A stretch of 64,000 nt of DNA. It comes from Prevotella sp. (GTDB lineage: Bacteria > Bacteroidota > Bacteroidia > Bacteroidales > Bacteroidaceae). Made by a program: the position numbers and the translations under genes. Shown in pieces: positions 9,781 to 19,400 of the stretch (positions are counted from its first letter, which is position 1; each line of letters starts with the position of its first letter). The stretch covers positions 62,001 to 126,000 of the forward strand of contig JAEEQH010000005.1 of NCBI GenBank assembly GCA_016285245.1, read 5' to 3'. The notes under the pieces are model-generated. The model was not told where the DNA came from. It worked only from the letters and a program-made list of their open reading frames with translations, and did not search any database.

Positions 9781-10875
9781 TCAGAATAGGCGGAACGAGA
9801 GACGGGCGTTGACCATGGGGAACACCTTGGCCTTGCGTACGAGGCTGACATAGTCACCCACCTTGCCGGGGACGTTCTCGACGTCGTGGATGAGGTCCGT
9901 GCCGTCATGGGTCGTCAGGTGGGGTGTGCCGCCCCAAAACATCACACCGGCATCGAAGCCAATCGTCACGCGGTCGTTGCCCTTCAGCAGACGGCCGTCA
10001 TAGCCGATGCCGACATAGGGCTTGAAGCTGTTCACCTTCATGTCGGCCTTCACCATGCTGTTCTCATCGGGCTCCATAATGTAGGCCTCACCCTTCTTGT
10101 GGATGACGTTCCCCTCTTCGTCGACGACATCGTGCTTGTAGGTGCCGATATAGACACCCATGAGGCCGTAGTCGGCAATGTTCTTATAGCCGCGCTTCAC
10201 GAAGTTGTTCTTCGGGTCGAGATACACGTCATCGAGTTCCTCGGGGAAGTCCTTCTCACGGATGATACCCAGGTCACGCAGTATGCCGATGTTCATCAGC
10301 ACCTCCTTCGCCGTGTGGTCGTAGAAGTACCACTCGTCGTTCAGCACGGGACTGTCCAGCACGCGCTGGCGCAGGTTGTTGAAGAGGTTGATGGCCACGA
10401 GCGTCGACATACTCTCGGTCTTGTTGTAGGCCTCGGCGATCTTCGACGGTCCGAGGCAGAAACCGGCAGATACGTGCCAGTGGCGGTTGTTCTTCAGGGG
10501 GAAGACGTCGACCATGACGTTCCAGTTCCAGAACCTGGGCCGTCCCTGGGTGTATACCTCGCTGTTCACAGGCTGACCGGTGAAGTTCGAGAGGGTGTTC
10601 GACAACTTGTCGAACTTCTGCTTGCTCTCGGCGGCATCCTCGCCCACCTGCACACCGAAGGTCATCGGCACCTCGATGCGTGGCACGTAGCTGAAACCTG
10701 TGCGCAGCCTCACACTCTCGCCGACGGGCATGGCCAGATCGATGCCCAGTCCCGTGGTACCCATGGTGACGGCGGCATCCATGTGGCTGAACAAGTTCTT
10801 CTCTTGCTGCTGTTGTGCTCCGGCGGGGATGGTGGTGCACAGTGCCAATAGGCAGATAGGTAGGACGTTCTTCAT
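9781..10875 (-). CDS. outer-membrane beta-barrel-like hypothetical protein
   Basis: MKNVLPICLLALCTTIPAGAQ signal peptide; GTTGLGIDLAMPVGESVRLRTGFSYVP..PYVGIGYDGRL..FPMVNARLSFRLF, terminal F. Confidence 0.65.
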   Translation of the reverse strand: MKNVLPICLLALCTTIPAGAQQQQEKNLFSHMDAAVTMGTTGLGIDLAMPVGESVRLRTGFSYVPRIEVPMTFGVQVGEDAAESKQKFDKLSNTLSNFTGQPVNSEVYTQGRPRFWNWNVMVDVFPLKNNRHWHVSAGFCLGPSKIAEAYNKTESMSTLVAINLFNNLRQRVLDSPVLNDEWYFYDHTAKEVLMNIGILRDLGIIREKDFPEELDDVYLDPKNNFVKRGYKNIADYGLMGVYIGTYKHDVVDEEGNVIHKKGEAYIMEPDENSMVKADMKVNSFKPYVGIGYDGRLLKGNDRVTIGFDAGVMFWGGTPHLTTHDGTDLIHDVENVPGKVGDYVSLVRKAKVFPMVNARLSFRLF

Positions 10876-10966
10876 TGTAGTTTGTATTAAGCAAAAAAGT
10901 GCGGCCAGGCATATGCAACTACCTTGGACGCACTTTTTAGAAGTTTCGAAATGTGGGTGAAATATC

Positions 10967-11221
10967 TTATTTCTTCTGAGCCTTACCGTAGCGGCTAAAG
11001 AACTTGTCGACGCGACCGGCGGTGTCGACGAGCTTGCTCTTACCAGTATAGAACGGGTGAGAGGTGCTTGAGATTTCAACTTTTACCACGGGGTAAGTTT
11101 CGCCTTCGAATTCTACTGTGTCATTGGTCTTTGCTGTAGACTTCGTAAGGAACATATCGCCGTTGGACATGTCCTTGAACACGACGGGGCGATAGTTTTC
11201 GGGATGAATACCTTTTTTCAT
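10967..11221 (-). CDS. rpmE2: 50S ribosomal protein L31 type B
   Basis: [60 protein letters not shown]; lacks the Zn-binding Cys of type A. Confidence 0.95.
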   Translation of the reverse strand: MKKGIHPENYRPVVFKDMSNGDMFLTKSTAKTNDTVEFEGETYPVVKVEISSTSHPFYTGKSKLVDTAGRVDKFFSRYGKAQKK

Positions 11222-11369
11222 TTTGAGTGTTTATTTGTAATGATAATTTGCTTTTGGGCTGCAAAGTTACTACTTTTTTTTCGTTCCCGCAAACTTTTCC
11301 CGCTTTTTTCCATTTTCTCCGTCGAAAATGGTGGCGTTTCAGAAAAATGCTGTATCTTTGTAGCCAATA

Positions 11370-12506
11370 ATGAAGAAGCTTATGAAAGGATACAGAATAC
11401 TGATTGTAGCGCTCCTGGTGGTTGTCGGGTGCGGAGCACCAGCGGCACAGCAGAAGAAGGCGGCTATTACACAGAACCAGAAGGCGGGCATAGTGCAAAC
11501 CCAGAAAGCGGGTGTCGCGCAGGCTGGTAAGGCGGATGTCTACGCCGTGGGGTTCTACAACCTGGAGAATTTGTTTGACACGATTCACGACCAGCGCAAG
11601 AACGACTACGAGTTCCTGCCCGACGGCACTAACAAGTGGACGTCAGAGAAGTATACGCACAAACTGCGCAACATGGCGCGTGCGCTGGCGGACATGGGTA
11701 CCGACAAGGTGGCTGGTGGCTGTGCGGCCATCGGCGTTGCCGAGGTCGAGAACGCGCGCTGCCTGCGTGACCTCTGCGCCCAGAAGCCGCTGAAAGCACG
11801 CGACATCCGCTACATACACATCGAGGGTCCCGACAACCGCGGCATCGACTGTGCGCTACTCTACAACCCGCGGCTGTTCAAGGTGCGCAACGTGAAGCTC
11901 GTGCCCTACGTCTACGTGAAGCGCGAGGATGCCGGCCGTGCCACGCGCGGTTTCCTCGTGGTCAGCGGTACGATGGGTGGCGAGCACGTGACGATCATCG
12001 TCAACCACCTGCCTTCGCGCGGCGCTCCATCGTTCGCACGCGAGGAGGGCGGCCGTCAGCTGCGTGTCGTCAAGGACTCGCTGCTGCGCGACGACCCTGG
12101 TGTGAAACTGCTCATCATGGGCGACATGAACGACGACCCGCAGGACCGCTCGATGGCTGTCGCGCTGGGTGCCAAGCGCCATATGAAGGACGTCGAGAGC
12201 CCCGGCGGACTGTGGAACCCGTGGTGGGACGTGCTGGCAAAGGGTACAGGCACGCTGGTGTACCAGGGGGCGTGGAACCTCTTCGACCAAATTATCGTCT
12301 CGTCGTCGCTGCTCGACCGCGAGGGCACTGCCACGTCGCTGAAGTTGTGGCAGTGGGAGGTGTTCCGTCGCGACTACCTGCTGCAGCAGCGCGGCCGCCA
12401 TCGTGGCGAGCCTTTCCGCACGTTCTCAGGCGGCAACTGGATTGACGGCTATAGCGACCACCTGCCGACGGTGGTGTATCTGAAGAAAGTGAAAAAGTCG
12501 TTATAA
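11370..12506 (+). CDS. endonuclease/exonuclease/phosphatase family lipoprotein
   Basis: FYNLENLFDT, IGVAEVEN, NHLPSR, LIMGDMND, DHLPTVV motifs; lipobox VVGCG. Confidence 0.88.
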   Translation: MKKLMKGYRILIVALLVVVGCGAPAAQQKKAAITQNQKAGIVQTQKAGVAQAGKADVYAVGFYNLENLFDTIHDQRKNDYEFLPDGTNKWTSEKYTHKLRNMARALADMGTDKVAGGCAAIGVAEVENARCLRDLCAQKPLKARDIRYIHIEGPDNRGIDCALLYNPRLFKVRNVKLVPYVYVKREDAGRATRGFLVVSGTMGGEHVTIIVNHLPSRGAPSFAREEGGRQLRVVKDSLLRDDPGVKLLIMGDMNDDPQDRSMAVALGAKRHMKDVESPGGLWNPWWDVLAKGTGTLVYQGAWNLFDQIIVSSSLLDREGTATSLKLWQWEVFRRDYLLQQRGRHRGEPFRTFSGGNWIDGYSDHLPTVVYLKKVKKSL

Positions 12507-12542
12507 TGACATAACGTTATAACGGCATAACGACATATAGTG
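12503..12542 (+). repeat. octamer array ATAACGNN at the endonuclease-family/udk junction
   Basis: ATAATGAC ATAACGTT ATAACGGC ATAACGAC ATATAGTG; holds upstream stop TAA 12504-12506 and udk candidate GTG start 12540-12542. Confidence 0.88.
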
Positions 12543-13166
12543 AGAGAAAAGATGACAATCATTGGAATTGCGGGTGGCACCGGCTCGGGCAAGACCACCG
12601 TTGTGAAGAGAATCGCCAAGGCGCTGCCGCCCCATTGTGCGGCGGTCATCCCCCTTGACTCGTACTACAACGACACGACGGGCATGACGCCCGAGGAGCG
12701 TAAGCTGATCAACTTCGACCATCCTGACGCGTTCGACTGGAAGTTGCTGACAGAGCACATCCGGCTGCTGAAGGAGGGGAAGGCGGTGGAGCAGCCCACC
12801 TATTCTTATATAGAGAGCAACCGCCAGAAGGAGACCATCCACGTAGACCCTAAGCCGGTCATCATCATCGAGGGTATCATGGCGCTGCACTACAAGAAGC
12901 TGCGCGACATGATGGACCTGAAGATATTCGTGGATACCGACGACGACGTCCGCCTCATCAGGAATATCCGCCGCGACGTCGTTGAGCGCGGACGTACCGT
13001 GGACATGGTGCTCGACCGCTACGAGAAGGTGCTGAAGCCGATGCACGAGCAGTTCATCGAGCCGACGAAGAAGTTCGCCGACCTCATTATCCCTTGGGGC
13101 GGCGACAACAGGACGGGCATCCACATCCTGAAGACGTACATCCAGGGTATCGTCACGGGCGTCTGA
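12540..13166 (+). CDS. udk: uridine kinase
   Basis: IGIAGGTGSGKTTVVKRI P-loop; DSYYND; NFDHPDAFDW; RNIRRDVVERGRT. Confidence 0.93.
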   Translation: MREKMTIIGIAGGTGSGKTTVVKRIAKALPPHCAAVIPLDSYYNDTTGMTPEERKLINFDHPDAFDWKLLTEHIRLLKEGKAVEQPTYSYIESNRQKETIHVDPKPVIIIEGIMALHYKKLRDMMDLKIFVDTDDDVRLIRNIRRDVVERGRTVDMVLDRYEKVLKPMHEQFIEPTKKFADLIIPWGGDNRTGIHILKTYIQGIVTGV

Positions 13167-13198
13167 ACAGTCGTCCGGAGGTTAAAAGCAGGGATTGT

Positions 13199-13822
13199 CT
13201 ATTCCTTGATTTCCTCGTACGTGTCGAGCTGCGGCTGCTCCTGCTGCTGCAGCCATTGCTTGCGGTCGCGGTAGAACTTCAGGGCATTGACGAGTTCGAC
13301 AACGCCATAGACGACCATACACCAGCCAAGGATGGTCATCGCCACCTGTAGCGGTGCCATCGGCTTGAGCATGACGTAGAGTCCCGTAAGCAGGATGAGC
13401 GACGGCATCACCCACATCCACAGTCCGATATGTCCGTAGCGGCGTCCCGTGAGGAGGCCCATGAACTGGTTGATGGCTCCGAGTACGAGGAGTATGCCGA
13501 TGATGTACATCAGGGCCGTCACGAACGACTTGGCCATGAGTGCGAGTATCAGTCCGAGGATGATACTACCGATGCCGACGATGGGGAACATCGGCTGCTC
13601 GCCGGCCACGAGCCGTCCCTCGGCGTCATAGATTTTGTACTCGCTCGCGTGGCGCCGCGCCTGTATGTAGCTCAGACACGACAGCACGCCCGAGAGCAGG
13701 AACAGTACGCCGATGGCGATGGTGATACCAGTGACGGTGTTGTCGGGAAACTTAATCAGCAGGACGCCGATGACCAGTGCGCAGATGGCGCGGAAGGCCG
13801 TACTCTGAAATATCTTCTTCAT
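13199..13822 (-). CDS. DUF308 / HdeD-like membrane protein
   Basis: Six hydrophobic segments, FLLSGVLSCLSYIQARR. Confidence 0.75.
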   Translation of the reverse strand: MKKIFQSTAFRAICALVIGVLLIKFPDNTVTGITIAIGVLFLLSGVLSCLSYIQARRHASEYKIYDAEGRLVAGEQPMFPIVGIGSIILGLILALMAKSFVTALMYIIGILLVLGAINQFMGLLTGRRYGHIGLWMWVMPSLILLTGLYVMLKPMAPLQVAMTILGWCMVVYGVVELVNALKFYRDRKQWLQQQEQPQLDTYEEIKE

Positions 13823-13847
13823 CTTCTCACGATTTTTCGTTTTGTGC

Positions 13848-13882
13848 TGCAAAGTTACTAAACTTTTCGTATCTTTGCAAGC
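13848..13882. promoter_or_regulatory. divergent Bacteroidetes-type promoters (TAnnTTTG) about 10 bp apart
   Basis: tgcaaagttacta (minus) and cgtatctttgcaag (plus), between 13199-13822 and 13896-14408. Confidence 0.65.
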
Positions 13883-13895
13883 AAATTGCGTAAAG

Positions 13896-14408
13896 ATGAT
13901 GAAAACGGTTCTATTTTTAGCGCGTCACGGCGAGACGGTGGACAACGCGAACAAGATTATGCAGGGACAGACGCAGGGGCAGCTCAACGACGAGGGCCGG
14001 CGCCAGGCTGAGGAGTTGGCGCACCAAATGGCCTCGGAGCCGCTGGACGCCGTGGTGGCCAGCGACCTACACCGGTCGGTGGAGACGGCGCTCATCGTGG
14101 CTGCGCCGCATGGTCTGGAAGTGGTCGAGACGCCGCTGCTGCGCGAGCGCGACTGGGGCAGCTTCACGGGACGCTATATCCCCGACTTGAAGGACGCTGT
14201 GTGGCCCGACGACATCGAGACACTCGAGGCGCTACAGTCACGTGCGCGCGCGTTCCTTGATTATATCCGTAGTCATTACGAGGGAAAAACAGTGCTTGCC
14301 GTAGGACACGGTATCGTCAACAAGGCGATACAGGCTGTGTTCTACGGCAAGCAGATGCCTCAGGTGGAGCGTATGACCAACTGCGAGGTACGCAGGTTGG
14401 AACTTTAG
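13896..14408 (+). CDS. histidine phosphatase family protein (phosphoglycerate mutase-like)
   Basis: LARHGETVDNANKIMQGQTQGQLNDEGRRQAEELA and VGHGIVNKAI. Confidence 0.92.
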   Translation: MMKTVLFLARHGETVDNANKIMQGQTQGQLNDEGRRQAEELAHQMASEPLDAVVASDLHRSVETALIVAAPHGLEVVETPLLRERDWGSFTGRYIPDLKDAVWPDDIETLEALQSRARAFLDYIRSHYEGKTVLAVGHGIVNKAIQAVFYGKQMPQVERMTNCEVRRLEL

Positions 14409-14428
14409 CTGGTATTCTTTCTGGCGCT

Positions 14429-15430
14429 TTAGCGGCGGCCACCGAAGTGTCCGTGGCTGCTGGACGAGCTGCGGCCCACGTTGCTGCTGGAGGAGCGACT
14501 GCCGCTGACAGAGCTGCGGCTACCGATGCTGCTGCTCGAACGGCCACCGAAGCTGCGGGTTGCGCTGCCGATGCTGCCCGTGGTGGGACGGCTGGGCGTG
14601 GTCGTTGCAGGACGGCTGGGCGTGGTGGTCTGCGGACGGCTGGTGCTGCTGCCACCGAAGTTGCGGCTGGGCGTAGCTGGCGTGGTGGTCTGCGGACGGC
14701 TGGGCGTAGCAGGTGTCTGCGTAGCCGTGCCGCTGCCACTGCCGAAGTGACGGTTCGTGGCGGCGCCGTTGTCCTGCGGACGGCCCTCGCTGCCCATGCT
14801 GCGACCGCGGTTGCCGAAGGAGCCGTTGTCATGGCCTCTACGTCCGGCTGTGACACGTGTCGAGCTGTTGCCACGATAGGAGCCGCGGCTGTTGCGGAAG
14901 TCTCCGCGATCCCACTTCGAGCGCATTCCGAAGTGCTGGCTGTTGTCGCGCAGGGCAGGACGGAAGTGGTCGATGCGGCCGTGGTAGTAGCTGCGTCCGC
15001 CGTTCATGTGCCAGGCGTGTCCGCCGCGGTAGGTGGCGTAGAAGTGCGGGCGTCCGAAGTAGAAGTAGTCACGGACAGTATAGCGGGCGTAGATGCCGAA
15101 GTGCCAGTGTCCTGCGCTCCAGTAGAGCGGACGGTAGAAGTAGGTGGCTGCTACGAAGGCGTCCCACTGCCACTGGTAGAGGATGTAGCTCATGTCCAGA
15201 TTGCGGCGCTCCCAGTAGGGGCCGTAGACGTCGTTGTAGCTCGTCACACCCATCAGGTAGTCGAGGTTGATCTCGTAGGCGGCCTCGTACTGTGCATCCG
15301 TGAGGTTCAGCTCGTAGGCCATCTTGTCGGTGAGGAACAGAGCCTCGTTGCGGGCCTGCTCGTAGCTCATTGCACTTGCCGACAGGGTTGTTGTCAGCAT
15401 CACCATCAGTGCGAATATCATCTTCTTCAT
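14429..15430 (-). CDS. secreted hypothetical protein with Ser/Thr/Gly/Arg-rich low-complexity C-terminal half
   Basis: Signal peptide; YEAAYEINLDYLMGV..YWERRNLDMSYILYQWQWDAF; repeated RPQTTTPATPSR and SSSIGSRSSVSGSRSSSSN. Confidence 0.75.
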   Translation of the reverse strand: MKKMIFALMVMLTTTLSASAMSYEQARNEALFLTDKMAYELNLTDAQYEAAYEINLDYLMGVTSYNDVYGPYWERRNLDMSYILYQWQWDAFVAATYFYRPLYWSAGHWHFGIYARYTVRDYFYFGRPHFYATYRGGHAWHMNGGRSYYHGRIDHFRPALRDNSQHFGMRSKWDRGDFRNSRGSYRGNSSTRVTAGRRGHDNGSFGNRGRSMGSEGRPQDNGAATNRHFGSGSGTATQTPATPSRPQTTTPATPSRNFGGSSTSRPQTTTPSRPATTTPSRPTTGSIGSATRSFGGRSSSSIGSRSSVSGSRSSSSNVGRSSSSSHGHFGGRR

Positions 15431-15556
15431 GTTCTTGAGTTTTTATCGGTTCGACATTCTGTTTTCTGTTCTCTGGTGCAAAGTAACAGCTTTTTCCGAA
15501 CCTGTGCAAAGGATTTTCCCTAAACCCGCGGGGGAAAATCCCTACTTCTTCAAAAA

Positions 15557-16156
15557 CTAGAACTTGTAGCGCAGACCGATGTCGAAGATACCCTGCTCGC
15601 CCGTACCTATTTCAAGGAAACCGCGGAGACGGTTGCCGCCGGCCTCGAGACCCAGGAGCGAAACCTGCCAGTTCACGTGGACCTCCGTGTCGTTGTAGTC
15701 ATCCTTGTCCGAGGCGTCATAGTCGACCTTCTCGTTGCGCAGCGTCGCGCCGATGCCGAGCTTCGAGTACACGCCGAAGTGGCTCTTGCGTACCCAGTCG
15801 AACTTCATGGCGGGCATCAGGGTGAGGTACAGGTTCTTGATCTCACCGTCCTTGCCATTCTTTTTGCCTGTCAGGAAGAGATCCTGGTGCATCTGTCCAT
15901 AGACGCCGATGCCGCCAACGCTGAACCAGGAGTTCAGGTGGTAGAAGTACTCCAGGCCGATGGGGCCCACGAAGTGCTCGTCGCCCGTACTTGCGCCAAC
16001 GATGTTCGTGCCGATGGTCTCGAAGGCATTGATGATGTCAGAGTTCGACCAGACGCCGTAGCTGATGGCCACCTCTTGCTTGATGTTGTCGTCCCACGCG
16101 TTTGCGTTCACCGTAGCCATCATGGCGGCTACTGCCAGAAGTAGAATCTTTTTCAT
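15557..16156 (-). CDS. outer-membrane beta-barrel protein
   Basis: Signal peptide, aromatic beta strands, C-terminal GLRYKF. Confidence 0.7.
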   Translation of the reverse strand: MKKILLLAVAAMMATVNANAWDDNIKQEVAISYGVWSNSDIINAFETIGTNIVGASTGDEHFVGPIGLEYFYHLNSWFSVGGIGVYGQMHQDLFLTGKKNGKDGEIKNLYLTLMPAMKFDWVRKSHFGVYSKLGIGATLRNEKVDYDASDKDDYNDTEVHVNWQVSLLGLEAGGNRLRGFLEIGTGEQGIFDIGLRYKF

Positions 16157-16288
16157 AGTGCTATATTTTTTTGATAGAGTTATCTTATCTTGCCGTTCTT
16201 ATAATCTACTTGCAAAGATACTCCTTTTTGTTGAAATCGCCAAAAAATCGCCAGTTTTTTTCTTATTCACACAAAAACCACACAAAAC

Positions 16289-16317
16289 TACACAAACGGA
16301 ACCGTCCCCTTTGTGTA
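16289..16317. repeat. REP-like short palindromic element
   Basis: TACACAAA-CGGAACCGTCCCC-TTTGTGTA: 8-bp perfect inverted repeat; loop contains the palindrome CGGAACCG. Confidence 0.55.
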
Positions 16318-16327
16318 CGGTTTTATC

Positions 16328-16369
16328 AAACAATGCCGCAGTTTTAATAAACATCGTCGCAGTTTTAAC
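16328..16369 (+). repeat. two tandem 21-bp units
   Basis: AAACAATGCCGCAGTTTTAAT AAACATCGTCGCAGTTTTAAC. Confidence 0.7.
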
Positions 16370-16433
16370 TTCTAGACGGCCTCTCGCACACTTTAGAACG
16401 GCACTTCAGATACTTTTCCATGACCTTTTCCAA

Positions 16434-19400
16434 CTAAATAGCGGTGAGGACGGCGACAGCCTCGGCAACGGTGGGGACGTCGGTGACGACCATCGAGCGT
16501 TTGCCGTTCTGCTCGCGGAGGTTACAGCGGCGGAGGTTCTTCGTGGCGTAGTCGATGACGCGTCCGAAGACGTCGCTCAGGTAGTAAGGGCTGTCAGGCT
16601 GTGAGACGAAGTAGAGGAACATCCGTCCCTGCTTCAGCAAGATTTTCTCGCACCCCAGTTGCTTGCCCAGCCGCCGCAGGGGCACCACGCGGATGAGCTC
16701 CTCGCCACAGGGCGGCACGGGGCCGAAGCGGTCGACAAGCCGCTGGCGGTACGCCTCCAGCTCGCGGTCGTCGCGCACGTTGTCCAGCTCGCGGTACAGC
16801 AGCATCCGCTCCGAGTCGCTGGGCACATACTGGTCGGGGAAGTACATCTCGAGGTCGGACTCCAGGGAGCAGTCGGCGACGAAAAGACCCTCCCCCGTCC
16901 CCTCCCTGTATGGAGGGGAATAGATAGTCTCGTTGTCAGAATTGTTGTCCTGAGAGTAACCACTCCCCTCCCTCACAGGGAGGGGTTGGGGGTGGGTCTT
17001 TTCATTCCTCAGTTCCGCCATCGCCTCGTTCAGGATCTTCTGGTAAGTCTCGTAGCCGAGGTCGCTGATGAAGCCGCTCTGCTCGGCACCCAGGAGGTTG
17101 CCGGCACCGCGGATGTCGAGGTCCTGCATGGCGATGTTGATGCCCGAGCCGAGGTCGCTGAAGTTCTCAAGGGCCTCTAAGCGGCGGCGGCTGTCCTGCG
17201 GCAGGGCGGCCAGCGGTGGCGCCAGCAGATAGCAGAAGGCCTTGCGGTTGCCGCGTCCCACACGTCCGCGCATCTGGTGGAGGTCGGATAGTCCGAAGTT
17301 ATGGGCACCATTGATGATGATGGTGTTCGCGTTGGGTATGTCGATGCCGTTCTCGACGATGGTCGTCGACAGCAGCACGTCGTAGTCGTGGTTCGAGAAG
17401 TCGAGAATGATCTGCTCCAGCTCCTCGGGTTTCATCTGTCCGTGACCGATGGCCACACGGGCATCGGGCACGTACTTATGAATCATGTCGGCAATCTCGC
17501 GCAGCTGGTTGATGCGGTTGTTGACGAAGTACACCTGTCCGTTGCGCGACAGCTCGAAGTTGATGGCGTCGCTGATGATCTCGGCACCGAAGGTGTGTAT
17601 CTCCGTCTGTATGGGGTAGCGGTTGGGCGGCGGCGTCTGTATGACGCTGAGGTCGCGGGCGCCAACGAGCGAGAACTGGAGGGTGCGCGGTATGGGCGTC
17701 GCCGACATCGTCAGCGTATCGACGTTCGTGCGCATCTGGCGCAGCTTCTCCTTCGTGGAGACGCCGAACTTCTGTTCCTCGTCGATGATGAGCAGTCCCA
17801 AGTCCTTGAACTTCACCGTCTTGCCGATGAGCTTGTGCGTACCGATGAGGATATCTATCTTGCCGTCGGCCAGGTCCTTGAGCAGCGCCGTCGTCTGCTT
17901 CGCCGTACGGGCACGCGTCAGGTAGTCCACACGCACGGGCATATCCTTCAGACGACTGCTGAACGTGCGGTAGTGCTGGTAGGCCAGCACCGTCGTGGGC
18001 ACCATCACCGCCACCTGCTTGCCGTCGCAAGCCGCCTTGAACGCTGCGCGGACGGCCACCTCGGTCTTGCCGAAGCCCACGTCGCCACAGACCAGACGGT
18101 CCATCGGCTTCGCCTGCTCCATGTCAGCCTTCACGTCCTGTGTCGCCTTCAGCTGGTCGGGGGTATCCTCGTAGAGGAACGATGCCTCCAGCTCCTGCTG
18201 CAGGTAGGTGTCGTGGCTGAAGGCGAAGCCCTTCTCGCGACGGCGGGCAGCATAGAGCTTGATGAGGTCGCGGGCGATGTCCTTGATGTGCTTCTTCGTG
18301 CGCTCCTTCAGCCGTTCCCACTGGCCTGTGCCGAGCGTCGACAGCCGCGGCGCCTCGCCACCGTCCTGCGACTTGTACTTCGACACCTTATATAAAGAGT
18401 GGATCGAGACGTAGATGGCGTCGCCGTGCTGGTAGGTAATCTTGATCATCTCCTGATAGCACTCTCCTCCCTCCTCTCTCCTCTCTCCTCTATTAATAGG
18501 CATCCTCACCAGTCCGCCGAAGCGGCCGACACCGTGGTCCACATGAACGACGAAGTCGCCCACCTCGAATTGTTGTATCTCCTTGAGCGTTAGCGCCATC
18601 TTTCCGCTGCGCGCCTTGTCGCTCTTCAGGTTGTACTTATGGAAACGGTCAAAGATCTGGTGGTCGGTGAATAGGCAGAGCTTCGCATCGTCGTCGACGA
18701 AGCCAGCGTGCAGCGTCTTGTCTACGGGAACAAAAGACAACTGAGAACTTAGAACTGAGAACTGAGAGGTATGATTACCTTCCTGCGATTTCTTCCCGCC
18801 CTGAGAGTAATCATACCTCTCAGTTCTCAGTTCTAAGTTCTCAGTTTTCAGAATCTCCTTCAGTCGTTCCTGCTGCTTAGCACTGTCGGCCAGGATATAG
18901 AGCTGGTAACCCTTGAGACTGTAGTCCTCGAGGGCGGATACCAGGAGGTCAAAGTTCTTGTGGAACAGGGGCTGGGGCCGCGTGGTAAAGGATATTTTCG
19001 AGCTATTCTCCTTCCTCGTTCCTCCTTCCTCGTTCCTCGAAAGCAAAATACGCCTGAATCGCTCGGCATCGGCCATGAACTGGGCGCCGGTCATCAGCTG
19101 GCTCTCGCGGCGCAGTTGCTGTTCAATCTCCGCCTGTTCCATCTCCGTCGCCTCCTCCAGACGCTCCTGGATGGCTTGCTTCGAGAAGCCTTCGTCGTAG
19201 GTGTGGTCAATGACGTCGCGGACGAACGACAGGTCCTTCGCCACCAGCACGGCGTCGTCGGGGAGGAACGTCAGCAGCGACACCTTCTGGCCGCTGCTGG
19301 CCGCCAGCTCCGGCACAATCTCCACCTGGTCGCGGCGGTCGCGCGACAGCTGGTCGTCCACCTCGAAGGTGCGCACGGAGTCTATCTCGTCGCCGAAGAA

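Noticed and set aside
17301-18395. 364-aa plus-strand ORF opposite mfd
   Set aside because: Shadow ORF rich in R/V/L/H with no domain; mfd helicase motifs are intact
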